Source: Nissabacter sp. SGAir0207 (GTDB taxonomy: Bacteria > Pseudomonadota > Gammaproteobacteria > Enterobacterales > Enterobacteriaceae). From it: DNA of 64,000 nucleotides. Position 1 is the stretch's first letter. Each line of letters starts with the position of its first letter. Below the pieces are notes generated by a model that ran no database searches, was not told the origin of the DNA, and was given only the letters and a program-made list of their open reading frames with translations. The stretch covers positions 310,001 through 374,000 of the forward strand of contig NZ_CP028035.1 in the NCBI RefSeq assembly GCF_005491205.1, given 5' to 3'. This document shows positions 51,081 to 60,553 of the stretch, piece by piece. A program made the position numbers and the translations under genes.

Positions 51081-54000
51081 TTAGTTCACTGTAAGATCAA
51101 CGGTTAACCGGAATTCAAAACCGAAGGGTCCATCAGGCCACTCTTTGCCCATGAAATGGATCAAGCCAGTATAGTGACCTGGGGGTAAATCAGGGTTTTC
51201 ACTGCGCTTGAAGAAGAAGCTCGCTGAGTCTGGGTATTTCCCACCTTCACATCGTGTGGCATCGTTCATCAGGAAATTACCGCAAGGATTTGAACGCGAC
51301 CCTTTCACATTGAGTGTGTATTGCTTGCCAGTGCCATCAGTCAGCACGATAGGCGTGGAAACATCACTCTTCTGGCCATAGCTCACTTTCCAGACCAGGC
51401 TTGTCGGACCGGTGGTTGGAGCGATGGTCAAGTAACCCATTGCAGGGTAACCATAAATCGACGCAGATTTATAGGTTGAGTCATCGGATGTGATATACCA
51501 GGTGTCATACAACGTGCCGATGAAATTCACCTCCTTATTCGTTTTGCTCGACGCGTTAATGGAGGCGGTAACCTCTGCCAGGCCATTGGTATTGCCTGAC
51601 AGCGTGACCACGCTCTTGCCCTGACTGTCGGTTTGCGGCGCGGTTGCTGACAGCTTGTTAATAGACGCTGTCCAGTTTACCGTCGCATTTGGTACAGGGT
51701 TGTCATTCGCGTCCTGGATTTGCGCGGTATAGGTCGCCTTATCGCCGCCGTTACTCAGCACCGTGTTTTTATCCACGCTGAGGCTCGTGACGACGGCCGT
51801 TTTCGCATCACCAATGAAAGCGACTTTCGCGGCATCCAGCGTCATGGCAGGGGAGGCGAGGGATGCCGTCATCACCATGTCGTTGGCTTTCAACGTTGTC
51901 GCGTTGACGGTCGCTACCCCGCTCGCATCGCTGTTGCTACTGGTGACAGACAGCTTCGCGTTGGCATCGCTGCTCTGCCAGCCCACAGCCACCTCTGGCA
52001 GCAGGTTGTCGTTGGCGTCTTTCACCAATACGTTCCAGGTGACCTGCTCTACGCCATCCGCCACGGCCTGCGTCTTATCTGACTGAATATCAGACAGTTT
52101 CGCCGTAGTGACATCGCCAATATATTCTACGTTGATACGTTTTTCAGAGTGATTGATTCCTGCTCCCAGTTGCGTGACCATCGCTTTGGTGGTCGTGAAG
52201 GTCATGGTTGCCGTGCCGGTGGCATCCGTCAGGCTGGTGTCGCCCGGCGTAAAGACGCCCGCACTGTTATCACTCCCCCAGTGAACCAGCGCATCAGGTA
52301 CCGGGTTGCCCTGAGCATCCTGAATCACCGCAGTCAGCGTCACGCTGTCTTTCCCAGCGACCAGCCCGGTTGTGCGGTCTGCGGTGAGACTGACCACCTC
52401 TTCAGTCGCCGTATCGGCGGCAAAGCGGATAGTCTGCGTGGTTTGAGACGGCGTTGCATCTACCCACGCGACACCTTTATAGGCGATGGCGTTTTGTGAG
52501 CGTAACTGCACCGTTGCCGTACCTGTCGCGTCCGTCAACGAGGTAGGTGACGAGAGCGTGAAGGAGGGATTCGGATCCGTCGTGGTTGCGTCCCAGTTCG
52601 TGGTGACCTGATTTACCGGGTTACCATAGCTGTCCAGCACCGTGGCGATCAGCGTCACCGCATCACTGTTGTTGGCTATTGCGCTGTACTTATCCGCTTT
52701 GACCACATCAACATGCGCACTCTTCATATCAGCAACAATATTCAGCGTGAGCGATTTCTGGCTACTGTTGACGCTGCTTGCCTGAACCAGCGTGGCTTGC
52801 GCCAATGTGCTGCTGAAAGTGACGGTTGCGATGCCATCCGGCCCGGTGGTGGAGCGGGTTTCGCTGAACTGCCCGCTGGCGTTATCGCTCGTCCAGTTGA
52901 CTATCACGTCCTGTACTGGGTGGTTGTTCACATCCACCACTTCTGCACTCAGGGTAACGGCATCGCCAGCGGTGATATCACCGGTTTTATCTGCGATCAG
53001 CTTAACCAGCTGAGCCGTTGATGGGTCCGCAGTGAAGGTCACAGTCGACGTCACGCTGCTGCCATTGATGCTCATGGTCACCGTGTAATCCCCGGTACCC
53101 GCAGAGGTCAGCGATACCACTGCTTCGCCCTGCGCATTGGTCTGGGACGTGGTATCAGACAAGACGCCATTCCCCGGACTGACGCTCCAGTCAACATCAA
53201 CCTTGTCCAGTACGTTGCCGTGGCTGTCTGTCACATTACCGGTGAAGGTGATGCTGTCTAAGCCATTCGCCAGCGCGGTGTCTTTGCTGAATTTCAGATC
53301 AACCGCGGTTGCCGTTTTTATATCACCGATAAAGGTGACCACCGGCGCATCGTAGGCAGCATTGCTTCCTACGGTTGCTGACACGTTGACCTTGCCGGCC
53401 TCGGTGGTTTTGGCGGTGATGGAGGCTTTGCCGTTGGCATCCGTGGTGGTGGTTGCGGCAGAGAGCTGCGTTCCGGCCGGGGTGACCTGCCAGTCAACAG
53501 TGGTGTTCGCCAACATATTGCCATTCGCATCAGAGACCGTGGCCGTGTAGGTCACGATGTCCACGCCATCCGCAACCGCCTGGGTTTTATCCGTCTGGAT
53601 ATCCTTTATCTGAGCCGTGGTGGCGTCAGCTGTAAAGGTGAGCGGAACGGATGTCTGCGCTGCCCCGGCGGTAGCTCGGGCTGATACCGTGATCTGGCCG
53701 GCCTGTGTGGCCGTCAGCGTCATGGTGGCGTTACCCTGCTTATCGCTGGTGCTAGACGGCGCATTCAACGTGCCCTTACCGGATGCCACTTCCCAGTTCA
53801 CGGTCGCGTTAGAGACCGGGTGGTTGTTGGCGTCCACAACGTGGGCGACTAACGTGATCGCATCACTATTGTTCGCCACGGCCTGGGTTTTATCCTCCTT
53901 CAACGACTGCACCGTCGCGGTGGCCGCATCCGCGACAAAGTCGAGCGCTGGCGATGTACGCGTCTGCCCATTCACTGTCGCGCTGACGGTAATATTCTCT

Positions 54001-57000
54001 ACCGCCGTGTTTTTCACAGTAATGCTGGCTTCACCCTGCGCATTGGTTTGCACCTTCTCCGAGGAGAGCGTCGCCGTGCCGCTGGTGGTGTCCCAAACCA
54101 CATCTACCCCGGAAACCGGGTTATTGTTGGCATCCTTCACAAGGAGCGTCAGTGTGGTCGAATCATTTCCGTTGGCCAGAAGGGTGGTTTTACTGGCGTC
54201 GATGTTGCCCGGTGTGGCGGTGGTGGTATCTGCCACAAAGCTGACATCCGGTGCGTTACGTGCCGTGCCACTGCCGGCGCTGGCGGACACGCTGACGGTT
54301 CCCGCTAGCGTGGTTTTCGCCGTCATCGTGGCTTTGCCGTTGGCGTCAGTGGTGGAGGTGGTGCCTGCAAGTTGGGTTTGTGAAGGCATCGCCGTCCAGT
54401 TCACGGTCGTATTCGCCAGCGGGTTGCCGTTGGCGTCCTGCACGGTGGCGGTGTAGGTCACCTTGTCCTGACCATTTGCCACAGCCTGCGGTTTGTCGAC
54501 CGTGACATCGGTAACACCGGCGGTAACACTGTCGGCGGCAAACGTCAGGGTGCCTGACAACTGTTCAGCCCCGGTGGTTGAGCGGGCGGAGACCTTGACC
54601 TGGCCTGCCTGTGTGGCGGTAAGCGTCACGACGGCGTTGCCCTGCGCATCACTGGTGCTCTGCGGCGCACTCAAGCTGCCACTGCCGGAGGCCACGCGCC
54701 ACTCGACGGTTGCCCCGGTAACGGCGTGGTTGTTTGCATCCACCACATGCGCAGTCAGCGTAATGCGATCGTTGTTGTTGGCTATTGCCTGAGTTTTATC
54801 CTCTGTAATTGACGCGACAGCCGCCGTGCTGGCGTCAGCCATAAACGTCAGTGCCGGGGAAGGCTGGGTTTGCCCGTTAAAGACGGCATTGACCACCACA
54901 TTTTCAACCGCCGTATCACTGACAGTGATGCTGGCTTCACCCTGCTTATCCGTCTGCACGCTGCTGGCGGAAAGGGCGGCCGTGGCGCTGGTGGTGTTCC
55001 AGGTCACATCCATATCGGGAACCGGGTTGTCGTTGGCGTCCACTAGTCGGGTAGTCAGTGTGGCGCTGTCCTGACCATTCGCCAGTAGTGTGGTGTTGCT
55101 GGCGTTGACTGCGCGTAATGTTGCCGTTGAGCGGTCTGCGGTGAAATGGGCCACCGGGGCACTCACTTCATCGCCGCTGACTGCCTGGGCAAACACGCTG
55201 ACATCACCTGCCAGGGTAGTGGTCACCGTTGCAGTGGCCTTGCCGGAGGCATCTGTCTGGCTGGTTGCGGTAATGGTGGTCTGCCCAGGGGAGGCGCGCC
55301 AATTTACCGGGCTGTTCACCAGCGGGTTACCCGCGGCATCAAGGACAGTGGCGGTGTAGATCACGCTATCCGAACCATTGGCCGTGGCCTGCGTTTTATT
55401 TGCCGTAATATCCGTAATGGTCGCCGAGGTGGCGTCGGCAATGAACGTCAGCGGATTGGACGCTTTTGCCGTGCCGGATGCGGTGCTGGCCTCGACCACT
55501 ACTTGCCCAGCCTTGGTTGAGGTTAACGTAATCAGGGCGTTACCCTTGCTGTCACTGACAGTTTGCGCATCACTCAAGGTTGCCACGCCTTGCTTGACAG
55601 CCCAATTGACCGTGCTGTTTGCCACTGCGTGGCCGTTCGCATCGCTCACATGCGCCGTCAACGTGATGCGATCGCTGTTATTGGCGGTCGCCTGATTTTT
55701 ATCTTCCTGTATGGTCGCCACATTGGCGGTTGCGCTGTCGCTGGTAAAGGCGATGCTCTCCGAGGTTTGCGTCTGCTTGCCAACCGTCGCGCTGACCGTC
55801 AGCATTTCCACGTCAGAAGAGGTGACGCTGACAGTGGCTTCGCCATTGTCATTCGTCTGGCTCTTGCTGGCAGAGAGATGCGCAGTTTGACTGCTGGTTA
55901 CCCATGAAATTTCAACGCCTTTAAGCGGATTGTTATTGGCATCCAGCAGCGTGGTTTTCAGGGTGGCGGCGTCCTGACCGTTAGCCAGCACACTGTTTTT
56001 GTCTACGGTCAGCGGCGACAGAATGGCAGTGGAAATATCCACGACAAACGTCAGCAGCTCGGACTTAACCGGCGTACTGTTTGCTGGCGTAGCAGCAGAG
56101 ACCACCACTTTCCCGGTTTTCGGCGATTTAAGCGTTAGGACTGCAATGCCCTCAGCATTGGTGGCACTCGACTTATCCGCCACATGGATCTGGCCATCTT
56201 CGCTCTCTACCGACCACTGTACCGAGACATTTTCCAAGGGATGGTTGCTGGCATCTTTGACCTGAGCGCTCAGGGTAACGCTGTCCTGATTATTGGCCTT
56301 AATCAGGGTCTTATCCTGATCAACCTTAACCACTTTTGCCGAGGCGGCATCAGCGGTAAAGCTCAGCGGATCGCTGCTTATGCTGGCACCGTTTTCGATT
56401 TGGGCTGTCACGGTGGTGTTCAGTACTTCCGTGCTGCTCACCGTCACCGAGGCTGCGCCCTCTGCATTGGTGACGCTGGTGGCAGAGGAGAGAAGCGCCT
56501 TATCGTTGTCTGTTGTCCAGTGCAGGGTGATGTTACTGGCTGGCGTATTATCCTTTTTGACCACATGCGTGGTCAGGGTAATGGTGTCGCTGCCGTTGGC
56601 CAGTGCGCTCTGTTTCGACGTATCCAGTGAGGTGAATGTAAGATCTTTGATCAGTGAGACGAGGGTAATGGTGGTGGTCGCTAGTTTCTGCGTGCCTTTC
56701 AGTAAGGGTTGAATCAGCACATCACCGGGCATCGTGCCGCTGGTGAAGGTGCTGGTATAAACACCCGCGCTTTTCTCCGTCCAGCTGCTGATTTTTTCTT
56801 TCACATCCGGCGTTGCCGCTTTGACACCTTTTACACTGCTCTGGCGTACCAGTTCAGCGCTCAGGTCGCCAGCCAGCCCGGTAACCTGCTGCCCACTCAC
56901 AGAGGCGATAGTGGTGGTGAGGGTTGCGGTACTGACGCCATCGGCAGGCAGGCTGGTTGCATCTACACTGCTCTCGGAGACAAACTGTGCTTCGTCAAAG

Positions 57001-58325
57001 CCGTCAACGACCACAGACATATAGCTGTTGTCAGAGTGGTTGCCCTGATTATCCCAAGCAGTGGCAGAGACCACCCAAGCGTTATTCTCCTTACCACCTT
57101 GCTGGTAGGGAGGAAGCGTTATCGTCCATCCATTGCCGACCTTATCGATTTTTCCGCCACGTTTAACCAGTGCATCATCCTGCCAGGTCAGGTGATCGAC
57201 AGGGTATTTGCTTTTCACTTTGATGTTCACGGGCAGTACCTGCCCCTCTGTTCCCTCAATACGGGAAGGCAAGGAAAGGCTGATAAGCTCTTTTTTACGG
57301 TAGTCCAGAATGATGTTGTTGTTGCGGTTGACCAGCGCCATACGGGAGCCGAGCAGCGAACGCTGCTGTTTTACCTGATTAGGGTCCATTTGGTCTTTCA
57401 ATGGAACGCCGGCAGCCCAATTGAGTGCCAGATTGATCTGGGTATCTTTCTGGTCTTCTTTGCCAAATTTTTGATCCAGCCCAACGGTGAGCAGCGGGAA
57501 CGGGGTGTAGTTCAGGCCCGCCGTCAGGGCATACGGATCTTTTTGCCGATCGTCTTCATCGTCGCCAAACAGCGCCACATTGTCGCCGTAATACTTCTCC
57601 CAGGTCAGCTTCGCGCCAAATTGCGGCCAACTGGGGAGATAGCCTTCGGCCCGGATATCGTAACCATCAGCGACTCGCTCCTGGTAGTCCTCATACTCAC
57701 GCGAATCCATCCAGCCGGATAAGCGCTTATAGCCATTGGCGCTGATTTTCAGGTTATCCCACCCGAGTTCGCCACCCACGCCCAGACGCTGGTGCGCATT
57801 GTGCGAAATCTGACGATCGTAAAAGAGGTTAACCCCCCACATCCATGTGTCAGAGAAGTGACGGTAACCGACGCCGAGGTTAATGATGTTTTGGTCATCA
57901 TGGCGTCTCCCACCGAGCTGACTGAATAGCAGGTTCTGCTTCTTGTCATCGTACAGGGGGAACAGCAGATCCAAATCAGCACTGTCCAGTGAGAATTCAT
58001 CATCAACGCTGACGTTGATTGCCGCAGTACCGAACTGTTGCAGCCACTGTTGGATTTCAGCGGTCGCCATTGAGGTACCCGCATTGATCATGGTGCTGGT
58101 AAGCGCATCCGCCGAGTCATCCTGGCTTAGCATGTTTCCGGCTGTGGTAGCCAGTTGCGCCAGGCTCTGTTCAGTCGGGGTTGCCTGCGTGCTGGGCGTA
58201 GCCGAAAGGGTCTGTTCCGTCTCAGCGGAAGCCGAGAACGAAAACATCCAAGGGTTGATGCTAGTGAAAAAGAGGTAAATTGTTGCCTGGAAGAAAGCAA
58301 CAACCCTCCTAATTGAAGGACGCAT
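51081..58325 (-). CDS. Giant inverse autotransporter adhesin 2 (invasin/intimin family)
   Basis: This protein is 2414 residues, exactly the length of its neighbour. It aligns with it from end to end with no gap I can see. The signal peptide, barrel, 19 Ig-like domains and tip (C2348, C2359) are at the same positions. Differences gather in the N-terminal linker (35-60), parts of the barrel loops, and the cysteine loop of the tip, while domains near residues 1568-1767 are almost the same. The upstream AGGAATAAAC site is the same. It should be an outer membrane adhesin whose passenger reaches far from the cell. Whether both copies are expressed together cannot be told. Confidence 0.93.
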   Translation of the reverse strand: MRPSIRRVVAFFQATIYLFFTSINPWMFSFSASAETEQTLSATPSTQATPTEQSLAQLATTAGNMLSQDDSADALTSTMINAGTSMATAEIQQWLQQFGTAAINVSVDDEFSLDSADLDLLFPLYDDKKQNLLFSQLGGRRHDDQNIINLGVGYRHFSDTWMWGVNLFYDRQISHNAHQRLGVGGELGWDNLKISANGYKRLSGWMDSREYEDYQERVADGYDIRAEGYLPSWPQFGAKLTWEKYYGDNVALFGDDEDDRQKDPYALTAGLNYTPFPLLTVGLDQKFGKEDQKDTQINLALNWAAGVPLKDQMDPNQVKQQRSLLGSRMALVNRNNNIILDYRKKELISLSLPSRIEGTEGQVLPVNIKVKSKYPVDHLTWQDDALVKRGGKIDKVGNGWTITLPPYQQGGKENNAWVVSATAWDNQGNHSDNSYMSVVVDGFDEAQFVSESSVDATSLPADGVSTATLTTTIASVSGQQVTGLAGDLSAELVRQSSVKGVKAATPDVKEKISSWTEKSAGVYTSTFTSGTMPGDVLIQPLLKGTQKLATTTITLVSLIKDLTFTSLDTSKQSALANGSDTITLTTHVVKKDNTPASNITLHWTTDNDKALLSSATSVTNAEGAASVTVSSTEVLNTTVTAQIENGASISSDPLSFTADAASAKVVKVDQDKTLIKANNQDSVTLSAQVKDASNHPLENVSVQWSVESEDGQIHVADKSSATNAEGIAVLTLKSPKTGKVVVSAATPANSTPVKSELLTFVVDISTAILSPLTVDKNSVLANGQDAATLKTTLLDANNNPLKGVEISWVTSSQTAHLSASKSQTNDNGEATVSVTSSDVEMLTVSATVGKQTQTSESIAFTSDSATANVATIQEDKNQATANNSDRITLTAHVSDANGHAVANSTVNWAVKQGVATLSDAQTVSDSKGNALITLTSTKAGQVVVEASTASGTAKASNPLTFIADATSATITDITANKTQATANGSDSVIYTATVLDAAGNPLVNSPVNWRASPGQTTITATSQTDASGKATATVTTTLAGDVSVFAQAVSGDEVSAPVAHFTADRSTATLRAVNASNTTLLANGQDSATLTTRLVDANDNPVPDMDVTWNTTSATAALSASSVQTDKQGEASITVSDTAVENVVVNAVFNGQTQPSPALTFMADASTAAVASITEDKTQAIANNNDRITLTAHVVDANNHAVTGATVEWRVASGSGSLSAPQSTSDAQGNAVVTLTATQAGQVKVSARSTTGAEQLSGTLTFAADSVTAGVTDVTVDKPQAVANGQDKVTYTATVQDANGNPLANTTVNWTAMPSQTQLAGTTSTTDANGKATMTAKTTLAGTVSVSASAGSGTARNAPDVSFVADTTTATPGNIDASKTTLLANGNDSTTLTLLVKDANNNPVSGVDVVWDTTSGTATLSSEKVQTNAQGEASITVKNTAVENITVSATVNGQTRTSPALDFVADAATATVQSLKEDKTQAVANNSDAITLVAHVVDANNHPVSNATVNWEVASGKGTLNAPSSTSDKQGNATMTLTATQAGQITVSARATAGAAQTSVPLTFTADATTAQIKDIQTDKTQAVADGVDIVTYTATVSDANGNMLANTTVDWQVTPAGTQLSAATTTTDANGKASITAKTTEAGKVNVSATVGSNAAYDAPVVTFIGDIKTATAVDLKFSKDTALANGLDSITFTGNVTDSHGNVLDKVDVDWSVSPGNGVLSDTTSQTNAQGEAVVSLTSAGTGDYTVTMSINGSSVTSTVTFTADPSTAQLVKLIADKTGDITAGDAVTLSAEVVDVNNHPVQDVIVNWTSDNASGQFSETRSTTGPDGIATVTFSSTLAQATLVQASSVNSSQKSLTLNIVADMKSAHVDVVKADKYSAIANNSDAVTLIATVLDSYGNPVNQVTTNWDATTTDPNPSFTLSSPTSLTDATGTATVQLRSQNAIAYKGVAWVDATPSQTTQTIRFAADTATEEVVSLTADRTTGLVAGKDSVTLTAVIQDAQGNPVPDALVHWGSDNSAGVFTPGDTSLTDATGTATMTFTTTKAMVTQLGAGINHSEKRINVEYIGDVTTAKLSDIQSDKTQAVADGVEQVTWNVLVKDANDNLLPEVAVGWQSSDANAKLSVTSSNSDASGVATVNATTLKANDMVMTASLASPAMTLDAAKVAFIGDAKTAVVTSLSVDKNTVLSNGGDKATYTAQIQDANDNPVPNATVNWTASINKLSATAPQTDSQGKSVVTLSGNTNGLAEVTASINASSKTNKEVNFIGTLYDTWYITSDDSTYKSASIYGYPAMGYLTIAPTTGPTSLVWKVSYGQKSDVSTPIVLTDGTGKQYTLNVKGSRSNPCGNFLMNDATRCEGGKYPDSASFFFKRSENPDLPPGHYTGLIHFMGKEWPDGPFGFEFRLTVDLTVN
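53322..56036 (-). repeat. Three-domain super-repeat in invasin 2
   Basis: Residues 764-1668 repeat the same three-domain order three times, as in the first gene. The phase and unit length are kept, so the expansion came before the gene duplication. Confidence 0.8.
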
Positions 58326-59109
58326 AGTTTATTCCTGTTAAATCTTTTGATTCAAGGTTGAATAACATTTGTCTTTTAGGCTTCTACCGGGAAGAGTCTT
58401 TTTTGACTGGCTGGCAGAAGTTCGATTTTATCGTTAGATGATGTTTGTCTCTTGTGCCTTAATGACCGCTACACATTCATTTTATGAATGGTAATATGTT
58501 TCATCATATGGATAATCTTCACTGCCATGACCGGGTTTCCGCGTAAATCTATCGGCGCAATTCGTCTATTTGACCTATCACCTCTCTAATTTAAATAGAA
58601 CGCAAGTGTGGCTTGTTCTGTTCTATCCCAGAATTTCTTTAATAATTTATTGATTTATATGATTACATTGGCTGACGATAGGACAAGTGCCATTCTTTCC
58701 TCATTGCTCAAGTTCAACCGTTACCCATCAGGGACTGCAATGGATTAGGCAGGCAGGCAACAAGTGAGGTTTATTCTAAGTTGCTTAAAATATAGCGGAT
58801 ATTGGCGAAAATCAACGCTACATAATCATTATCCAGTTGAACTATTTATTTGTTGCCTGATTGGTTAGCACAGCAATGTGTTATTAATTTGTTGTTTCCT
58901 TTTGTTGGGGTATATTAATTTTTAACCGGCTGCTCTTCTTTTGGATAAATAATGTGAAATCATTCAGGTCATTTTATTTTTTCTTAATTCATTGTGTGGG
59001 CAAATTGAATTAAAAATATTTGGTATAAATATGTATCCACGGGCAGAACGCAAAGTTTATGGTTGGTAGCACTGTGAGGATGTTGTCAAAAGGGAGGGTA
59101 AGGAGAAGG
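58326..59109 (-). other. Upstream region of invasin gene 2
   Basis: This 784-base AT-rich stretch holds no gene. It matches the region above gene 1 up to 59014. It contains the palindrome listed separately and no clear promoter. From 59015 the sequence is unique until the tRNA tail repeats begin. Confidence 0.7.
58474..58490. promoter_or_regulatory. Conserved palindrome upstream of invasin gene 2
   Basis: CATTCA-TTTTA-TGAATG lies 148 bases before the start and is identical to the copy at 50172. Confidence 0.5.
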
Positions 59110-59229
59110 GCGCCCGCGCTGCCCGCAGGGCGAGCCGCAGGAGGCGGCGAGTGAATCGAACGCAGTTCGATGGAGAGTCCGGATGCCAGAAAAGCAAAAA
59201 CCGCCTTTTGGGCGGGTTCTTTGAATAAG
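59110..59229 (-). repeat. tRNA-Phe tail repeat, unit 4 (partial)
   Basis: This is the last and most worn unit of the array, 120 bases. It keeps the terminator-like stem (CCGCC-TTTTG-GGCGG) and the GCCCGCAGGGC and ATCGAACGCAGTTCGAT palindromes. It lacks the AGCGC and AAAACGC hairpins and the tRNA tail. Confidence 0.75.
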
Positions 59230-59392
59230 GGGTGCCCGGACTCGGACAAAACGCCGGGAGCGTTTTGCACAGCGCGTTAGCGCTGCCCGTAGGGCGAGCC
59301 GCAGGAGGCGGCGAGTGAATCGAACGCAGTTCGATGAAGAGTCCAGACGCAGAAAAGCAAAAACCCGCCATAAGGCGGGTTTTCTGAATAAG
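59230..59392 (-). repeat. tRNA-Phe tail repeat, unit 3
   Basis: This 163-base unit ends on the minus strand in 16 bases that match the tRNA-Phe 3' end (TCCGAGTCCGGGCACC), with the final A of CCA changed to C. It has its own terminator stem at 59361-59382. Confidence 0.8.
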
Positions 59393-59556
59393 CGGTGCCC
59401 GGACTCGGACAAAACGCCGGGAGCGTTTTGCACAGCGCGTTAGCGCTGCCCGCAGGGCGAGCCGCAGGAGGCGGCGAGTGAATCGAACGCAGTTCGATGG
59501 AGAGTCCGGATGCCAGAAAAGCAAAAACCCGCCATAAGGCGGGTTTTCTGAATAAG
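59393..59556 (-). repeat. tRNA-Phe tail repeat, unit 2
   Basis: This is a 164-base unit with five neighbouring hairpins between 59410 and 59498: CAAAACGC/GCGTTTTG, AGCGC/GCGCT, GCCC/GGGC, GCCGC/GCGGC and ATCGAAC/GTTCGAT. A terminator stem lies at 59525-59546. The tRNA tail copy ends CCG in place of CCA. Confidence 0.82.
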
Positions 59557-59719
59557 TGGTGCCCGGACTCGGACAAAACGCCGGGAGCGTTTTGCACAGC
59601 GCGTTAGCGCTGCCCGCAGGGCAAGCCGCAGGAAGCGGCGAGTGAATCGAACGCAGTTCGATGAAGAGTCCGGACGCAGAAAAGCAAAAACCCGCCATAA
59701 GGCGGGTTTTCTGAATAAG
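59557..59719 (-). repeat. tRNA-Phe tail repeat, unit 1 (possible RtT-like RNA)
   Basis: This 163-base unit follows the tRNA directly. It starts with the terminator stem, goes on through the same set of palindromes and ends in a perfect 17-base copy of the tRNA-Phe 3' end including CCA. The plan is that of the rtT repeats behind tyrT in E. coli, which give a small RNA (Rfam RtT) on tRNA processing. Whether an RNA is made here is inference. Confidence 0.8.
59683..59712 (-). terminator. tRNA-Phe terminator
   Basis: AAACCCGCC and GGCGGGTTT pair around a four-base loop and run into TTTTTGC on the minus strand, eight bases beyond the CCA end. Each repeat unit carries a copy. Confidence 0.85.
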
Positions 59720-59795
59720 TGGTGCCCGGACTCGGAATCGAACCAAGGACACGGGGATTTTCAATCCCCTGCTCTACCGACTGAGCTATCCGGGC
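59720..59795 (-). tRNA. pheU: tRNA-Phe (GAA)
   Basis: This 76-base tRNA has anticodon GAA in ATTGAAAAT and an encoded CCA. Its sequence matches E. coli tRNA-Phe by eye. The neighbours yjdC, dsbD, cutA and dcuA are those of pheU in E. coli. pheU is a known insertion site for islands in that species. The 3' side here carries the tail repeats and the two invasin genes. Confidence 0.97.
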
Positions 59796-59805
59796 AACGG
59801 GGCGC

Positions 59806-59834
59806 ATTAAACCGTATTGGCTGGATGCCGTCAA
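59806..59834 (-). promoter_or_regulatory. tRNA-Phe promoter
   Basis: On the minus strand TTGACG and TTTAAT are 17 bases apart, followed by GCGCCCCG, a discriminator of the stringent type. The -10 ends 10 bases before the tRNA. Confidence 0.85.
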
Positions 59835-59936
59835 CGGCTTTATGCATATTTCTCCCTGCAAATGATTCGACTGCTCTCTTTTCCATCAATATCCCTCGGT
59901 GAGGGCGGATGAGCGCCGCTTTTCATCGGGCGGCCG

Positions 59937-60512
59937 TCAGGCCAGAGCACCATATTTCCGGCATTGCGCGACCTGCAAAACATCCTCTGCCAGCCGCAAT
60001 GCCACCGCGACGTCGTGGGCCTGATGTTTTATCAGCAATTTACTCAGGCACCCCTCCAGAATCAGCTCCATTTGCTCGGCCACCATCGGCGCGTCATCGG
60101 CGTCCATCTCCTGCAGCAGCGCCAATGTGTAGTCATAGGAGGCGCGCTTTTGCTGCTCCGCCAGCTGGTGCACCGGGTGCTCCGTATCCGGGAAGAAGCT
60201 ACAGGCGGCGATAAACAGGCAGCCGGGGTAGCGTTGCTGCTCCACATACTCACCGAGCACCTTGTAGCGCGCCAGCAACTTCTGTTGCGGCGACAGCGTC
60301 TCATCAAGCAGCAGTTGCCGCCGCCAGGCATCAATCTGTTGGCCGTGGTGGCGCAGGCAGTCATAGAGCAGCGCCTCGCGATCCGGCCAGAAGCGGCTTA
60401 ACTCTCCCACTGAACTGCCCGACGCCGTGGCCACCATCTCCACGGTGGTGGTGGCCAATCCGCGCTGCTCCAGGAGCGTTAATGCATGGTTCAGCACTTG
60501 TTCACGTTGCAC
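59937..60512 (-). CDS. yjdC: TetR-family regulator YjdC
   Basis: YjdC is 191 residues, as in E. coli. The N-terminal helix-turn-helix ([19 protein letters not shown]) is followed by [14 protein letters not shown] and an all-helical ligand domain with the conserved [16 protein letters not shown]. Targets and ligand are unknown. It lies between tRNA-Phe and dsbD. It is 41 bases after dsbD, so it may share its transcript. Confidence 0.93.
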   Translation of the reverse strand: MQREQVLNHALTLLEQRGLATTTVEMVATASGSSVGELSRFWPDREALLYDCLRHHGQQIDAWRRQLLLDETLSPQQKLLARYKVLGEYVEQQRYPGCLFIAACSFFPDTEHPVHQLAEQQKRASYDYTLALLQEMDADDAPMVAEQMELILEGCLSKLLIKHQAHDVAVALRLAEDVLQVAQCRKYGALA

Positions 60513-60553
60513 GTTGGCGTTCTCCCATTTCCCGTTCAGACAAGTAGTGTCGT

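Larger units (their letters stand above)
50936..59014. repeat. 8.1 kb direct duplication, copy 2
   Basis: This copy begins at GGGCATGGTCACCGG, a repeat of the last bases of pqqF, and ends near TTGAATTAAA at 59014. The pqqF part is only about 40 bases long and cannot encode anything. This indicates that the unit was first formed next to pqqF and that copy 2 carries the scar. Confidence 0.9.

Noticed and set aside
56709..57722. Long open frame of 337 codons opposite invasin gene 2
   Set aside because: It lies fully opposite a well-supported gene with the same frame phase and shows no known motif. Codon bias of the real gene explains it.
59110..59719. Evenly spaced repeats as a possible CRISPR array
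   Set aside because: The whole 163-164 base unit is repeated, with no unique spacers, and no cas genes are present.
59057..59764. A 235-codon open frame on the minus strand through the tRNA tail repeats
   Set aside because: It is created by the repeated units and tRNA sequence, has no ribosome binding site and is interrupted by terminator stems. It is a typical false hypothetical protein.
42629..59795. A mobile island integrated at tRNA-Phe
   Set aside because: There is no integrase, transposase or insertion sequence in the window, and the 17-base tRNA copies lie within a short tandem array, not at the far end of the invasin block.
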